The notes under the pieces were generated by a model. The model made no database searches. It was not told the DNA's origin and saw nothing but the letters and a program-made list of their open reading frames with translations. From positions 454,001 through 518,000 of the forward strand of contig NZ_CP054424.1 in assembly GCF_013334205.1 (NCBI RefSeq): a stretch of DNA of 64,000 nucleotides, written 5' to 3'. The stretch is from Rhodoferax sp. BAB1 (lineage in GTDB: Bacteria > Pseudomonadota > Gammaproteobacteria > Burkholderiales > Burkholderiaceae_C). The first letter of the stretch is position 1; every line of letters begins with the position of its first letter. The translations under genes were made by a program, and so were the position numbers. This document shows positions 26,801-35,323 of the stretch, piece by piece.

Positions 26801-26873
26801 CGCAGGGAGCCGGCCCATGGGGCCGGTGCCTCGGGCCGGTTTGCCCCGTTTTGTGCGGTGCAATAAAACTTTC

Positions 26874-26913
26874 CTATCGTTAGTATTGATAAATCAACAA
26901 TTGATGTTGATAG
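26874..26913. promoter_or_regulatory. Candidate OxyR site upstream of ahpC
   Basis: A 40-bp A+T-rich stretch bounded by CTATC and GATAG, with repeated ATTGAT half-elements inside, lies 82 bp before the ahpC start. OxyR binds extended dyads built from ATAG/CTAT elements, and ahpC is a classical OxyR target, so this is a reasonable operator. The internal symmetry is only partial (about half the positions match). The OxyR gene is not in the window. Confidence 0.4.
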
Positions 26914-26995
26914 ACGATGACTACAATCTGACCATCGGTTCTCAAAAACCGGTCGATTTCATCAATCCCCTTTATCAATCAACAGGAGTTAATTC

Positions 26996-27559
26996 ATGTC
27001 CCTGATCAACACCCAAGTCCAGCCCTTCAAGGCCGAAGCCTTCCACAACGGCCGCTTCGTGCAGGTCAGCAATGAGACGCTCAAGGGCGAGTGGTCCGTG
27101 CTGATCTTCATGCCGGCTGCCTTCACCTTCAACTGCCCGACCGAAGTGGAAGACGCCGCTGACAACTACGCCGAGTTCCAGAAGGCCGGCGCCGAGGTCT
27201 ACATCGTCACCACCGACACCCACTTCGCCCACAAGGTGTGGCACGAGACCTCCCCCGCTGTGGGCAAGGCCAAGTTCCCCCTGGTCGGCGACCCGACGCA
27301 CCAGCTGACCCGCGCTTTCGGCGTGCACATCGAAGAAGAAGGCCTGGCCCTGCGCGGCACCTTCATCATCAACCCCGAAGGCCAGATCAAGACCGCCGAA
27401 GTGCATGACAACGCCATCGCCCGCGACGTCAAGGAAACCCTGCGCAAGCTCAAGGCCGCCCAGTACGTGGCCAAGAACCCCGGCCAGGTCTGCCCCGCCA
27501 AGTGGAACGAAGGCGCCAAGACCCTGACCCCGTCCCTGGACCTGGTCGGCAAGATCTGA
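26996..27559 (+). CDS. ahpC: Alkyl hydroperoxide reductase subunit C (2-Cys peroxiredoxin)
   Basis: A 187-residue typical 2-Cys peroxiredoxin that reduces peroxides, using AhpF as reductant. PAAFTFNCPTEVEDAADNY near residues 40-58 contains the peroxidatic Cys47, and the C-terminal VCPAKW near residue 166 holds the resolving Cys. The start MSLINTQVQPFKAEAF with AGGAGTTAATTC upstream is canonical. ahpF follows 103 bp downstream, beyond a strong hairpin that may set the ratio of the two products. An A+T-rich OxyR-like dyad lies upstream. Confidence 0.97.
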   Translation: MSLINTQVQPFKAEAFHNGRFVQVSNETLKGEWSVLIFMPAAFTFNCPTEVEDAADNYAEFQKAGAEVYIVTTDTHFAHKVWHETSPAVGKAKFPLVGDPTHQLTRAFGVHIEEEGLALRGTFIINPEGQIKTAEVHDNAIARDVKETLRKLKAAQYVAKNPGQVCPAKWNEGAKTLTPSLDLVGKI

Positions 27560-27585
27560 TCGTTCAGCTGACAGTACCGCAGCCT

Positions 27586-27620
27586 GATGGGCCGCGGTCC
27601 CACGAGGACCCCGGCCCATC
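27586..27620 (+). other. Intercistronic hairpin between ahpC and ahpF
   Basis: GATGGGCCG (27586-27594) pairs with CGGCCCATC (27612-27620) and, after one C-C mismatch, GGTCC pairs with GGACC around a 5-nt loop. The result is a 14-bp stem with no U-tract after it. Placed 26 bp after the ahpC stop, it could protect the ahpC message from 3' exonucleases or attenuate transcription into ahpF, matching the usual excess of AhpC over AhpF. Confidence 0.6.
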
Positions 27621-27662
27621 CCACAGCGGCATTGCCTGCCCAACCCCAACCTGGAGAACCCC

Positions 27663-29240
27663 ATGCTCGACGACACCATGAAGCAACAGCTGCAGGCCTA
27701 CCTGGGCAAGCTGCAGCGTCCGATCCGCCTGATTGCCTCGCTGGACGATGGCGCCAGCTCGGCCGAACTGCGCGCGCTGCTGCAGGACATCGCCAGCCTG
27801 TCGGACCAGGTGAGCTTCGACGAGAGCGGCAGCGATGCGCGCAAGCCTTCTTTCCTGATCGCCCGCGAAGGCGAGAGCCGTGGTGTGCGTTTTGCCGGCA
27901 TTCCCCTGGGCCACGAGTTCACCTCGCTGGTGCTGGCCCTGCTGTGGACCGGCGGCCATCCCCCGAAGGTCGAGGCCGACGTCATCGAACAGATCAAGGG
28001 CCTGGAAGGCGACTTCAAGTTCGAGGTCTACATGTCCCTGAGCTGCCACAACTGCCCGGACGTGGTGCAGGCGGCCAGCCTGATGGCCATCCTGAACCCG
28101 CGCGTGCAGACCACCATCATCGACGGCGCCCTGTTCCAGGCCGAAGTGGATGAGCGCCAGATCATGGCCGTACCCATGACCTTCCTCAACGGCCAGGTCT
28201 TCGCCTCGGGACGCATGACGGTGGAAGAGATCGTCGCCAAGCTCGACGTCAAGTCCGAAGAGCGCGAGGCGGCCAAGCTGTCCGCCAAGGACCCTTATGA
28301 CGTGCTGATCGTCGGCGGCGGCCCGGCCGGCGCCGCGGCGGCCGTGTACGCGGCGCGCAAGGGCATCCGCGTGGGTGTGGCGGCCGAGCGTTTCGGCGGC
28401 CAGGTCAACGACACCATGGCCATCGAGAACTACATCTCGGTGCTGGAGACCGATGGCCCGAAGTTCGCAGCAGCGCTGGAAGCCCAGGTGCGCCACTACG
28501 AAGTGGACATCATGAACCTGCAGCGCGCCGACAAGCTGATCCCGGCCAGCGAGCCCGGCGGCCTGGTCGAGCTGCAGATGGCCAATGGCGGCAGCCTCAA
28601 GGCGCGCAGTGTCATCCTCTCGACCGGCGCGCGCTGGCGCAATGTCAACGTGCCCGGCGAGCAGGAGTACAAGAACCGCGGCGTGGCCTATTGCCCGCAC
28701 TGCGACGGCCCGCTCTTCAAGGGCAAGCGCGTGGCGGTGATCGGCGGCGGCAATTCGGGTGTGGAAGCCGCGATTGATCTCGCCGGCATCGTGCAGCACG
28801 TGACCCTGATCGAGTTCGCCGACGCGCTCAAGGCCGACGCCGTGCTGGTCAGCAAGCTCAAGAGCCTGCCCAATGTGAGCATCCACCTCAATGCGCAGAC
28901 CACCGAGATCACCGGTGACGGCGCACGGGTCAACGGCCTGGGTTACAAGGACCGCGTCAGCGGCGAAGCGAAACACGTGGAACTCGAGGGCGTGTTCGTG
29001 CAGATCGGCCTGGTGCCCAACACCGAATGGCTCAAGGGCACGCTGGAGCTCAGCCGCTACGGCGAGATCGTGGTCGATGCCAAGGGCCACACCAATGTGG
29101 CGGGCGTGTTTGCCGCCGGTGACTGCACGACCGTGCCCTACAAGCAGATCGTGATCGCCGCCGGCGAGGGCGCCAAGGCTGCGCTCAGCGCCTTCGACCA
29201 CCTGATCCGCACGCCGGTGGCCGAGGCCGTGGCCGCTTAA
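27663..29240 (+). CDS. ahpF: Alkyl hydroperoxide reductase subunit F (FAD disulfide reductase)
   Basis: A 525-residue NADH-dependent flavoprotein that re-reduces AhpC. Residues about 1-200 are the tandem thioredoxin-fold N-terminal domain with the redox pair CHNC near residue 128. From about 212 comes the thioredoxin-reductase-like part: [20 protein letters not shown] for FAD, the catalytic CPHC near 346, [19 protein letters not shown] for NADH near 360, and the C-terminal [18 protein letters not shown] motif. Length and order match AhpF. Start [14 protein letters not shown] is preceded by CTGGAGAACCCC. An intrinsic terminator follows. Confidence 0.97.
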   Translation: MLDDTMKQQLQAYLGKLQRPIRLIASLDDGASSAELRALLQDIASLSDQVSFDESGSDARKPSFLIAREGESRGVRFAGIPLGHEFTSLVLALLWTGGHPPKVEADVIEQIKGLEGDFKFEVYMSLSCHNCPDVVQAASLMAILNPRVQTTIIDGALFQAEVDERQIMAVPMTFLNGQVFASGRMTVEEIVAKLDVKSEEREAAKLSAKDPYDVLIVGGGPAGAAAAVYAARKGIRVGVAAERFGGQVNDTMAIENYISVLETDGPKFAAALEAQVRHYEVDIMNLQRADKLIPASEPGGLVELQMANGGSLKARSVILSTGARWRNVNVPGEQEYKNRGVAYCPHCDGPLFKGKRVAVIGGGNSGVEAAIDLAGIVQHVTLIEFADALKADAVLVSKLKSLPNVSIHLNAQTTEITGDGARVNGLGYKDRVSGEAKHVELEGVFVQIGLVPNTEWLKGTLELSRYGEIVVDAKGHTNVAGVFAAGDCTTVPYKQIVIAAGEGAKAALSAFDHLIRTPVAEAVAA

Positions 29241-29256
29241 GCGCAAGCGCGTCGCC

Positions 29257-29292
29257 AAAAAGGGACAGCGCCGTCGGGCCTGTCCCTTTTTT
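29257..29292 (+). terminator. Intrinsic terminator of the ahpCF operon
   Basis: AGGGACAG and CTGTCCCT form a stem extended by A/T pairs (AAAA with TTTT) and close on a 11-nt loop, followed by a T-run. It lies 17 bp after the ahpF stop codon, so it should end the ahpC-ahpF transcript. Confidence 0.88.
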
Positions 29293-29361
29293 CATGGGTG
29301 CAGCCCGGGCGTGGCGTGGCTGCTCTTATTATGACCTGCCAACATAAGTGGAGGGCAGTTC

Positions 29362-29937
29362 ATGTCTATCGGTTCCGCGATCTTCTGGGGTGTGGTGGTG
29401 GTGGTCGGCGTGTACGTCGTCATGCTCTACAACGGCCTGGTGCAGCTCAAGCACAACGTGGCCAAGGCCTGGGCCAATATCGACGTGTCGCTCAAGCAGC
29501 GCCATGACGAGCTGCCCAAGCTGGTCGAGGTCTGCAAGCAGTACAAGCAGTTCGAGCAGGCCACCCTGCAGTCGGTGATCGAGGCGCGCAGCCGCGTGCA
29601 GAGCGCACGCGAGGCGCACGACGTGCCAGCGCTGAGCCGGGCCGAAGGTGCCCTGCGCACCGGCCTGGGCCAGATCTTCGCCGTGGCCGAGGCCTACCCC
29701 GAGCTCAAGGCCAACGAGCACTTCATGCAGCTGCAGCAGCGCATCAGCTCGCTGGAAAATCTGATCTCCGACCGGCGCGAGCTCTACAACGAGTCGGTCA
29801 ACCTGAACAATGTGCGGGTCGACTCCTTCCCGGATGCCCTGGTCGCGCGTCTGTTCCGCTTCCCGCACCACCCGCTGCTCGAGTTCGCCGACCACGAGAA
29901 GGCCGACGTGGACGTGCGCCAGCTCTTCAAGAGCTGA
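29362..29937 (+). CDS. lemA: LemA-family membrane-anchored coiled-coil protein
   Basis: A 191-residue LemA-family protein. A single N-terminal membrane helix (about 5-23, VVVVVGVYVVMLYNGLV) is followed by a long helical bundle with the family hallmarks NVAKAWANIDVSLKQRHDELPKL near residues 32-54 and ELKANEHFMQLQQRISSLEN near 112-131. It ends in the AxLFRFPHHPLLEF motif. Its biochemical role is unknown. It is followed 22 bp downstream by a GIDE-domain membrane protein; LemA genes commonly accompany such partners, which suggests a shared envelope function. Confidence 0.93.
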   Translation: MSIGSAIFWGVVVVVGVYVVMLYNGLVQLKHNVAKAWANIDVSLKQRHDELPKLVEVCKQYKQFEQATLQSVIEARSRVQSAREAHDVPALSRAEGALRTGLGQIFAVAEAYPELKANEHFMQLQQRISSLENLISDRRELYNESVNLNNVRVDSFPDALVARLFRFPHHPLLEFADHEKADVDVRQLFKS

Positions 29938-29959
29938 GCGCTGCGGTTCGCGGTCTGCC

Positions 29960-30871
29960 ATGACCTGGCATCTTTCTTTCGGCCGCGGACTGGGTTCGCT
30001 GCACGCCGGCATCGCCTTTGTGCAGTTCATGTTGCTGGTTGTGGGCTTCAAGATCGCACGGCGCGAGGTCTGGCTGGGCGCGCTGGCCGGCATGGTGCTG
30101 CTGGCCCTGCTGGGCTGGGTAGTGGCGCTGCGCCGGCGCCATGCGATCACAGGGATGCCGACATCGCGCATCGCCAGTGCGGCCCAGGGTTATGTGGAAC
30201 TGCAAGGTATTGGTCGGCCCCTGGATGTGAACCCCCTGCATTCACCGCTGAGCGGCGCGGCCTGTCTCTGGTACCGCTACCAGGTCGAGCACAAGACCAG
30301 CGACGATAAATGGGAACTGGTCGAGCAGGCGCAGAGCCAGGCGAGTTTTGTTCTTGATGATGGCAGTGGCCTGTGCCTGGTCGACCCGGATGGGGCTGAA
30401 ATCATGACACGGCATTGCAAGCGCTGGAACAACGGCGACTACCGTTACGTGGAATGGACCTTGCGGCAGCAAGACTCCATCTACGTGCTTGGCAATTTCC
30501 TGACCCGCCATCCGCACCAGGGGCTGGACGCCGGGGCCGATGTGCGTGAACTGCTGGCCGGCTGGAAGCAGGACCGGCCCGGCCTGCTCAAGCGCTTTGA
30601 CCTCAACCACGACGGCGAGGTCGATGAACGCGAGTGGGAACTGGCCCGCCGCCTGGCGCGCGGCGAGGTGGAGATGAAACATCGCGAGTTGCGGCGCCAG
30701 CCCGAGCTGCATCTGGTCGAGGGCGCGCCCTCCAGCCTTTACCTCATCAGCAACCACGAGCCCGAGAAGCTGGCCCGGCGTTTTCTCTGGATGGCGGCGG
30801 GCCAGCTGGTCATCTTTTTCGCCGCCCTGGGCTGGCTGGCCTGGTGGTGGCAGCGGCCGCCAACGCTGTGA
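29960..30871 (+). CDS. GIDE-domain membrane protein with an EF-hand
   Basis: A 303-residue protein. Two N-terminal membrane helices (about 17-33 and 40-58) precede a GIDE-like domain (about 70-260; PLDVNPLHSPLSGAACLWYR is the recognisable block, as in MULAN-type proteins without their RING finger). Within it, at about residues 214-226, DLNHDGEVDERE is a canonical EF-hand calcium loop. A last helix lies at about 275-297. It probably works with LemA upstream (22-bp gap). Calcium binding is inferred from the loop. Start chosen at MTWHLSFGRGLG; earlier frames overlap lemA. Confidence 0.8.
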   Translation: MTWHLSFGRGLGSLHAGIAFVQFMLLVVGFKIARREVWLGALAGMVLLALLGWVVALRRRHAITGMPTSRIASAAQGYVELQGIGRPLDVNPLHSPLSGAACLWYRYQVEHKTSDDKWELVEQAQSQASFVLDDGSGLCLVDPDGAEIMTRHCKRWNNGDYRYVEWTLRQQDSIYVLGNFLTRHPHQGLDAGADVRELLAGWKQDRPGLLKRFDLNHDGEVDEREWELARRLARGEVEMKHRELRRQPELHLVEGAPSSLYLISNHEPEKLARRFLWMAAGQLVIFFAALGWLAWWWQRPPTL

Positions 30872-30878
30872 ATATGTC

Positions 30879-31040
30879 TCAACCGTTCAGTTCGCGTTTC
30901 AGCGCCCTTTGCTGAGCCTGGCGCTCGCTCTTGTGCGACTTGCGGTGCGAGCCCGCCTTGCGCTGCAGGGCCGGCGCCACCAGGGGGTTGCGCGGCTTGT
31001 GCTGCTTGAGCTTGAGTTTGGTCTTGCGGGCGGAATTCAT
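30879..31040 (-). CDS. Very basic 53-residue protein
   Basis: A short frame that starts MNSARKTKLKLKQHKPRNPL and ends RALKRELNG. Nearly a third of its residues are Lys or Arg, with four His and no hydrophobic stretch. It fits exactly between the convergent GIDE-domain gene (7 bp between the stop codons) and the divergent phosphomannomutase gene, and the frame is G+C-biased at third positions. The composition suggests binding to nucleic acid or the ribosome, but I do not recognise a named family. A weak CCTGCCC precedes the start, so expression is uncertain. Confidence 0.6.
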   Translation of the reverse strand: MNSARKTKLKLKQHKPRNPLVAPALQRKAGSHRKSHKSERQAQQRALKRELNG

Positions 31041-31163
31041 GGGCAGGCCCCTGGGGGCAAGGAGCCGCCATTATCGCGTCCGTCCCCCTGGACGCCTACA
31101 ATGGCCCACCTGTGCCCTGCCCCCTTCCGAGTGGGGCGCCCGTCCCGTAGCTCCTGATCCACC

Positions 31164-32546
31164 ATGCAAGTTTCTGCCTCGATCTTCAAGGCCTATGACA
31201 TCCGCGGCATCGTGCCGTCCACCCTCGATGAAAACCTGGGCCTGGCCCTGGGGCGCGCTTTCGGCAGCGCTGCGAGCCAGGCTGGCGAAACGCGGGTGGC
31301 CGTGGGGCGCGACGGCCGGCTCAGCGGACCGGCCCTGAGTGCCGCGCTGATCCGCGGCCTGATGGAGGCGGGCATCGAGGTCATCGACGTGGGCATGGTC
31401 ACCACGCCCATGCTTTATTTCGCGGCCAGTACCGTGTGCAGCAGCGGCATCCAGGTCACGGGCAGCCACAACCCGGCCGACTACAACGGCTTCAAGATGG
31501 TGCTGGCCGGCCGCGCCATCTACGGCGAGGAAATCCAGGGCCTGCGCCGGACCATGGAAGCCGAGTCCTGGACCCTGCAGGCCGGCGGCTCCGTGCGCAA
31601 CCTCAACGTCTACGCGCCCTACCGCGATCGCATCGTGGGCGACATCAAGCTGACGCGCCCCATGAAGATCGTGGTCGACTCCGGCAATGGCGTGGCGGGT
31701 GCTACGGCGCCGGCCATCCTGCGTGCCCTGGGCTGCGAGGTGACCGAGCTGCACAGCGAAGTCGACGGCACCTTCCCGAACCACCATCCGGACCCGAGCA
31801 AGCCCGAGAACCTGCGTGACGTGATCGCCGCGCTCCAGAGCGGCGATGCCGAACTGGGCCTGGCCTTCGACGGCGACGGCGACCGCCTGGGCATTGTCAC
31901 CAAGGACGGCAGCAACATCTACCCGGACCGTCAGATGATGCTGTTTGCCCAGGACGTGCTGTCGCGTGTGCCCGGCGGCACCATCGTCTATGACGTCAAG
32001 TGCTCGCAACGCCTGGCGCCGGCGATTGAAGCCGCGGGTGGCCAGCCCCTGATGTTCAAGACCGGCCATTCGCTGATCAAGGCCAGGATGAAGGAGATCG
32101 ATTCTCCGCTGGGCGGCGAGATGAGCGGCCACATCTTCTTCAAGGAGCGCTGGTTCGGTTTCGACGACGGCACCTATGCCGCCTGCCGCCTGCTGGAGAT
32201 CCTGAGCCGCTCGGCCGACGCCGGCGCCGTGCTCAACGCACTGCCCACCAGCCACTCCACCCCCGAGCTCAATGTGAAATGTGCCGAGGGCGAGCCGCAC
32301 CAACTGGTGGCTCAGCTGGTGGCCAAGGCATCGTTTGCCGCACCCGCGAAGATCAACACCATCGACGGCGTGCGCGTGGACTGGCCGGACGGCTTCGGCC
32401 TGATCCGCGCATCCAACACCACCCCCGTGCTGGTGCTGCGTTTCGAAGGCCACACGCCTGAGGCGCTGCAGCGCATCGAAGGCGAGATGCTGGCCCTGCT
32501 GCGCAGCGTCAAGCCCGACGCGTCTTTTGCCGAAGCCGCGCATTAA
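31164..32546 (+). CDS. Phosphomannomutase/phosphoglucomutase
   Basis: A 460-residue alpha-D-phosphohexomutase of the AlgC/ManB type. The four domains show their signatures: FKAYDIRG near residue 8, the phosphoserine loop TGSHNPADYN near 99 (Ser101 region), the metal loop DGDGDR near 235, the sugar loop GEMSGH near 318 and the phosphate-binding RASNTTP near 413. It interconverts hexose 1- and 6-phosphates to feed LPS and exopolysaccharide precursors. It is followed by waaC, whose start lies 20 bp after its stop, so the three genes to waaA form an LPS-oriented operon. Confidence 0.94.
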   Translation: MQVSASIFKAYDIRGIVPSTLDENLGLALGRAFGSAASQAGETRVAVGRDGRLSGPALSAALIRGLMEAGIEVIDVGMVTTPMLYFAASTVCSSGIQVTGSHNPADYNGFKMVLAGRAIYGEEIQGLRRTMEAESWTLQAGGSVRNLNVYAPYRDRIVGDIKLTRPMKIVVDSGNGVAGATAPAILRALGCEVTELHSEVDGTFPNHHPDPSKPENLRDVIAALQSGDAELGLAFDGDGDRLGIVTKDGSNIYPDRQMMLFAQDVLSRVPGGTIVYDVKCSQRLAPAIEAAGGQPLMFKTGHSLIKARMKEIDSPLGGEMSGHIFFKERWFGFDDGTYAACRLLEILSRSADAGAVLNALPTSHSTPELNVKCAEGEPHQLVAQLVAKASFAAPAKINTIDGVRVDWPDGFGLIRASNTTPVLVLRFEGHTPEALQRIEGEMLALLRSVKPDASFAEAAH

Positions 32547-32565
32547 AGCGGGACGGATCCAGCTC

Positions 32566-33579
32566 TTGAACATCCTGATCGTCAAGCTCTCCTCGCTGGG
32601 GGACGTGGTGCACACCATGCCGGCCGTGCAGGACATCCGGCGCGCGCTGCCGCAGGCCCAGATCGACTGGGTGGTGGAGCGTGGTTTCGCACCCCTGGTG
32701 CAGCGCTGTGCCGGTGTGCGTCGTGTCATCCCCTGCGAGCTGCGGCGCTGGCGCAAGGCGCCCTTCGCGGCGACCACACGCGCCGAATGGGCCGCGTTCA
32801 GGAGCGAGCTGCAGCGCGAGGCCTACGACGCCGTGATCGACCTGCAGGGCTTGACCAAGTCGGCCCTGGTGGCCTGGCTGGCGCGCCTGGCGCCGGGCGG
32901 CCAGCGTTATGCCCTGGCCAACCGCACCGAGGGTTCGGGCTACGAGGCGCCAACGCGCTGGGTGGCGCACCGAGCCATCCGCATCGAGCCCCACGTGCAC
33001 GCCGTGCAACGCTCGCGTGAACTGTGCGCGCGGGCGCTCGGTTACAGCGTGCCGCAGCAGGAAATCTTCGGCCTGCAGCCGCATCTGGGGGAGGGTGAGA
33101 TTGCTCCTGAAAAGATAGCGATCGGCATGCTCTCGGCGCGTCCCTGCGTGGCCCTGGTGCACGGCACCTCGCGCGTCGACAAGCAGTGGCCGGCCACGCA
33201 CTGGCTGGCACTGGCGCAGCGGCTGGACGCCGCCGGTTACGACGTGGCCCTGCCGCATGGCACGAATGAGGAGCAGCAGCGCAGCGAGGCCTTGGCGCGC
33301 CAGATGCCCCATGCCGTGGTCTGGCCGCGCCTGGCGCTCGACGCCCTGACCGATGCCCTGGCCAGCTGTGCCGGTGTGATCGGCGTGGACAGCGGGCTGA
33401 GCCACATCGCCGTGGCGCTGGACCTGCCGCACGTGCAGCTGTACAACTTCGACACCGCCTGGCGCACCGGTCCCGTCGACCGCGCGCGCCAGCGTTGCGT
33501 TTATGCGCCGCCCGCGCCCACGGTGGAGGCCGTCTGGTCCGCCTGGCGTCAGGTGCAGCCAGCGGGCGGGGCCGCCTGA
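32566..33579 (+). CDS. waaC: Lipopolysaccharide heptosyltransferase I
   Basis: A 337-residue GT9 glycosyltransferase that adds the first heptose to Kdo2-lipid A. It begins NILIVKLSSLGDVVHTMPAV, the family N-terminus, includes VIDLQGLTKSALVAW near residue 87, and has the donor-binding LVHGTSRVDKQWP near 198 and GVDSGLSHIAVALD near 272. I used TTG 32566 as start because homology begins immediately after it; a TTG at 32527 would overlap the mutase gene. The stop overlaps the waaA start (TGATG). An A+T-rich imperfect inverted repeat at 33100-33122 encodes IAPEKIAIG. Confidence 0.93.
   Translation: MNILIVKLSSLGDVVHTMPAVQDIRRALPQAQIDWVVERGFAPLVQRCAGVRRVIPCELRRWRKAPFAATTRAEWAAFRSELQREAYDAVIDLQGLTKSALVAWLARLAPGGQRYALANRTEGSGYEAPTRWVAHRAIRIEPHVHAVQRSRELCARALGYSVPQQEIFGLQPHLGEGEIAPEKIAIGMLSARPCVALVHGTSRVDKQWPATHWLALAQRLDAAGYDVALPHGTNEEQQRSEALARQMPHAVVWPRLALDALTDALASCAGVIGVDSGLSHIAVALDLPHVQLYNFDTAWRTGPVDRARQRCVYAPPAPTVEAVWSAWRQVQPAGGAA
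33100..33122. repeat. A+T-rich imperfect inverted repeat inside waaC
   Basis: ATTGCT and AGCGAT form near-complementary ends (5 of 6 pairs) around CCTGAAAAGAT in a G+C-rich gene. The frame continues and gives IAPEKIAIG in a variable region between the two GT-B lobes. It resembles the A+T-rich GCTA...TAGC insert in apaH in size and context. Confidence 0.35.
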
Positions 33580-34853
33580 TGGCGCGTTATCTCTATTCCC
33601 TGCTGGTCTGGCTGGTGCAGCCCCTGCTGCGGCGCAAGCTGCTGCGCCGCGGCCGCCAGGAGCCGGGTTATCTGGTGGCGGTGGAGGAGCGTTTCGGGCG
33701 GTACACCCAACCGGCCTGGCCGGACGATGGCCGCACGCTCTGGGTGCATGCGGTCTCGCTGGGCGAGACCCGTGCCGCCGCCGTGCTGCTGGGCGCGCTG
33801 CGCGAACAGTGGCCGGCTTACCGACTCCTGCTCACGCACGGCACGGCCACCGGTCGTGCCGAGGGCGCCGGCCTGCTGCGCGAGGGGGACCTGCAGGTCT
33901 GGTTGCCCTGGGACACGTCCGAGGCCGTGTCGCGTTTCCTGGACCATTTCAAGCCGCGGCTGGGCATCCTGCTGGAGACCGAGGTCTGGCCCAATCTGGC
34001 GGCGGCCTGTGCTGCGGCCCGTGTACCCCTGGTGCTGGCCAATGCACGCCTGAGCGAAAAATCGCTGCGCCAGGCATTGCGCGTGGCCTGGCTGTCCCGG
34101 CCGGCCTATCGCAGCCTGGCCGCGGTGTGGGCGCAGACGCAGGACGACGCGACGCGCCTGGCCGCCGTCGGCGCGCCGGTGCGGGGCGTGTTCGGCAATC
34201 TGAAGTTCGATGCCACGCCCGATGCCGCTCAGGTGGCGCGTGGCCAGGCCTGGCGCACGGCGCTGGGTCGCCCGGTCATCATGTTCGCCAGTTCGCGTGA
34301 GGGCGAGGAGCTGGAACTGCTGCAGTGCCTGCGGCAGGCCGGCCCCGCCGCGCGAGAGATCCAGTGGCTGATCGTGCCGCGCCACCCGCAGCGTTTCGAC
34401 GAGGTGGCCGATCTGATCGCGCGCCAGGGCTACAGCGTGGCGCGGCGCAGCCTGTGGGGCAGTGCGCCGACCCTGGTCGAGATGTCGGCCGACATCTGGC
34501 TGGGCGACAGCCTGGGCGAGATGGCGCTGTATTACGGCCTGAGCGACGCGGCCCTGCTGGGCGGCAGCTTCGCACCCCTGGGCGGGCAGAACCTGATCGA
34601 GGCGGCGGCCTGTGCCTGCCCGGTCTTCATGGGCCCGCACACCTTCAATTTCGACGAGGCGGCCAGCCTGGCGCAGGAAGCCGGTGCGGCCACGCGCTGT
34701 GCCGACATGGCATCGGCCGTGGCCGGCGCACTGGCACTGGTGCGCGAGCCCGGGCGCCAGCAGGCCATGGCGCGCGAGGCCAGCCGTTTTGCCAAGGCGC
34801 ACCGCGGTGCCGCCGCGCGCACGCGCGAGGCGCTGGCCGCCTACCTGGGCTGA
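33579..34853 (+). CDS. waaA: Kdo transferase (3-deoxy-manno-octulosonate transferase)
   Basis: A 424-residue GT30 enzyme that transfers Kdo from CMP-Kdo to lipid IVA at the inner membrane. It has an N-terminal membrane-associated segment (MARYLYSLLVWLVQPLL), WVHAVSLGETRAAAVLL near residue 52 with the conserved Glu, LLTHGTATGR near 87, ETEVWPNL near 133, and GGSFAPLGGQNLIEAAA near 329. Length is typical. The start overlaps the waaC stop by one base, so translation is coupled. Its last codons (LAAYLG and stop) recur in diverged form at 36384-36418, beyond a type II secretion remnant. Confidence 0.96.
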   Translation: MARYLYSLLVWLVQPLLRRKLLRRGRQEPGYLVAVEERFGRYTQPAWPDDGRTLWVHAVSLGETRAAAVLLGALREQWPAYRLLLTHGTATGRAEGAGLLREGDLQVWLPWDTSEAVSRFLDHFKPRLGILLETEVWPNLAAACAAARVPLVLANARLSEKSLRQALRVAWLSRPAYRSLAAVWAQTQDDATRLAAVGAPVRGVFGNLKFDATPDAAQVARGQAWRTALGRPVIMFASSREGEELELLQCLRQAGPAAREIQWLIVPRHPQRFDEVADLIARQGYSVARRSLWGSAPTLVEMSADIWLGDSLGEMALYYGLSDAALLGGSFAPLGGQNLIEAAACACPVFMGPHTFNFDEAASLAQEAGAATRCADMASAVAGALALVREPGRQQAMAREASRFAKAHRGAAARTREALAAYLG

Positions 34854-34928
34854 GCTGCGGCAGCGGGGCCGCCGCTGTTCCAGGCCGGGATAGACGACAG
34901 GGTGATTCCCATCACGCGACGCGACGCA

Positions 34929-35312
34929 TCACGCGACCAGCTGATTCAGCTGGATGATGGGCAGCAGGACGGCCAGCACGATCAGCATCACCACCAGCCC
35001 CATGGCCACGATCAGCAAGGGCTCCAGTATGGTCGCCATCTGCATCGAGCGGCGTTGGACCTCGGTGCTCAACTGCCTTGCGGCACGCTGCAGCATGGCC
35101 GGCAGCTCACCGGTCTGCTCGCCCTGGCGGGCAAACATGCTCAACAGACCCGGGAAACGCTTTTTCTGTGACAAGGCGGTTGCCAGGGGTGCACCTTCCC
35201 TGACCAGGACCAGCGCATCCAGCGCGTCGGTCCGCATGGCGCGGTTGGACAGCGTTTCGGCAGCGGCCTGCAGCGCCCGCAGGATGGGCACCCCCGCGGC
35301 CACCAGCGACAC
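34929..35312 (-). pseudogene. gspF: Type II secretion GspF, C-terminal remnant
   Basis: About 127 codons that match only the last third of GspF, the inner-membrane platform protein of the type II secretion system. Recognisable blocks are SLVAAGVPILRALQAA, VREGAPLATAL, FPGLLSMFARQGEQTGELP and the final helix GLVVMLIVLAVLLPIIQLNQLV (as separate blocks). A full GspF has about 405 residues. Homology ends abruptly at about 35312 and stop codons follow upstream, exactly where a different gene begins on the other strand. The open frame uses a GTG with no clear ribosome site, so it is probably not a functional product. Confidence 0.85.
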
Positions 35313-35323
35313 AGGAGGAAAGC

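Noticed and set aside
26801-26840. A CCGGCCC-ATG-GGGCCGG hairpin after chrA as terminator
   Set aside because: The stem is good but no T-run follows; it could stabilise the message, and calling it a terminator is not supported.
32527-32565. Upstream TTG start for waaC
   Set aside because: It overlaps the end of the mutase gene and the added residues (PKPRIKAGRIQL) are not part of the heptosyltransferase family; TTG 32566 directly precedes NILIVKLSSLGD.
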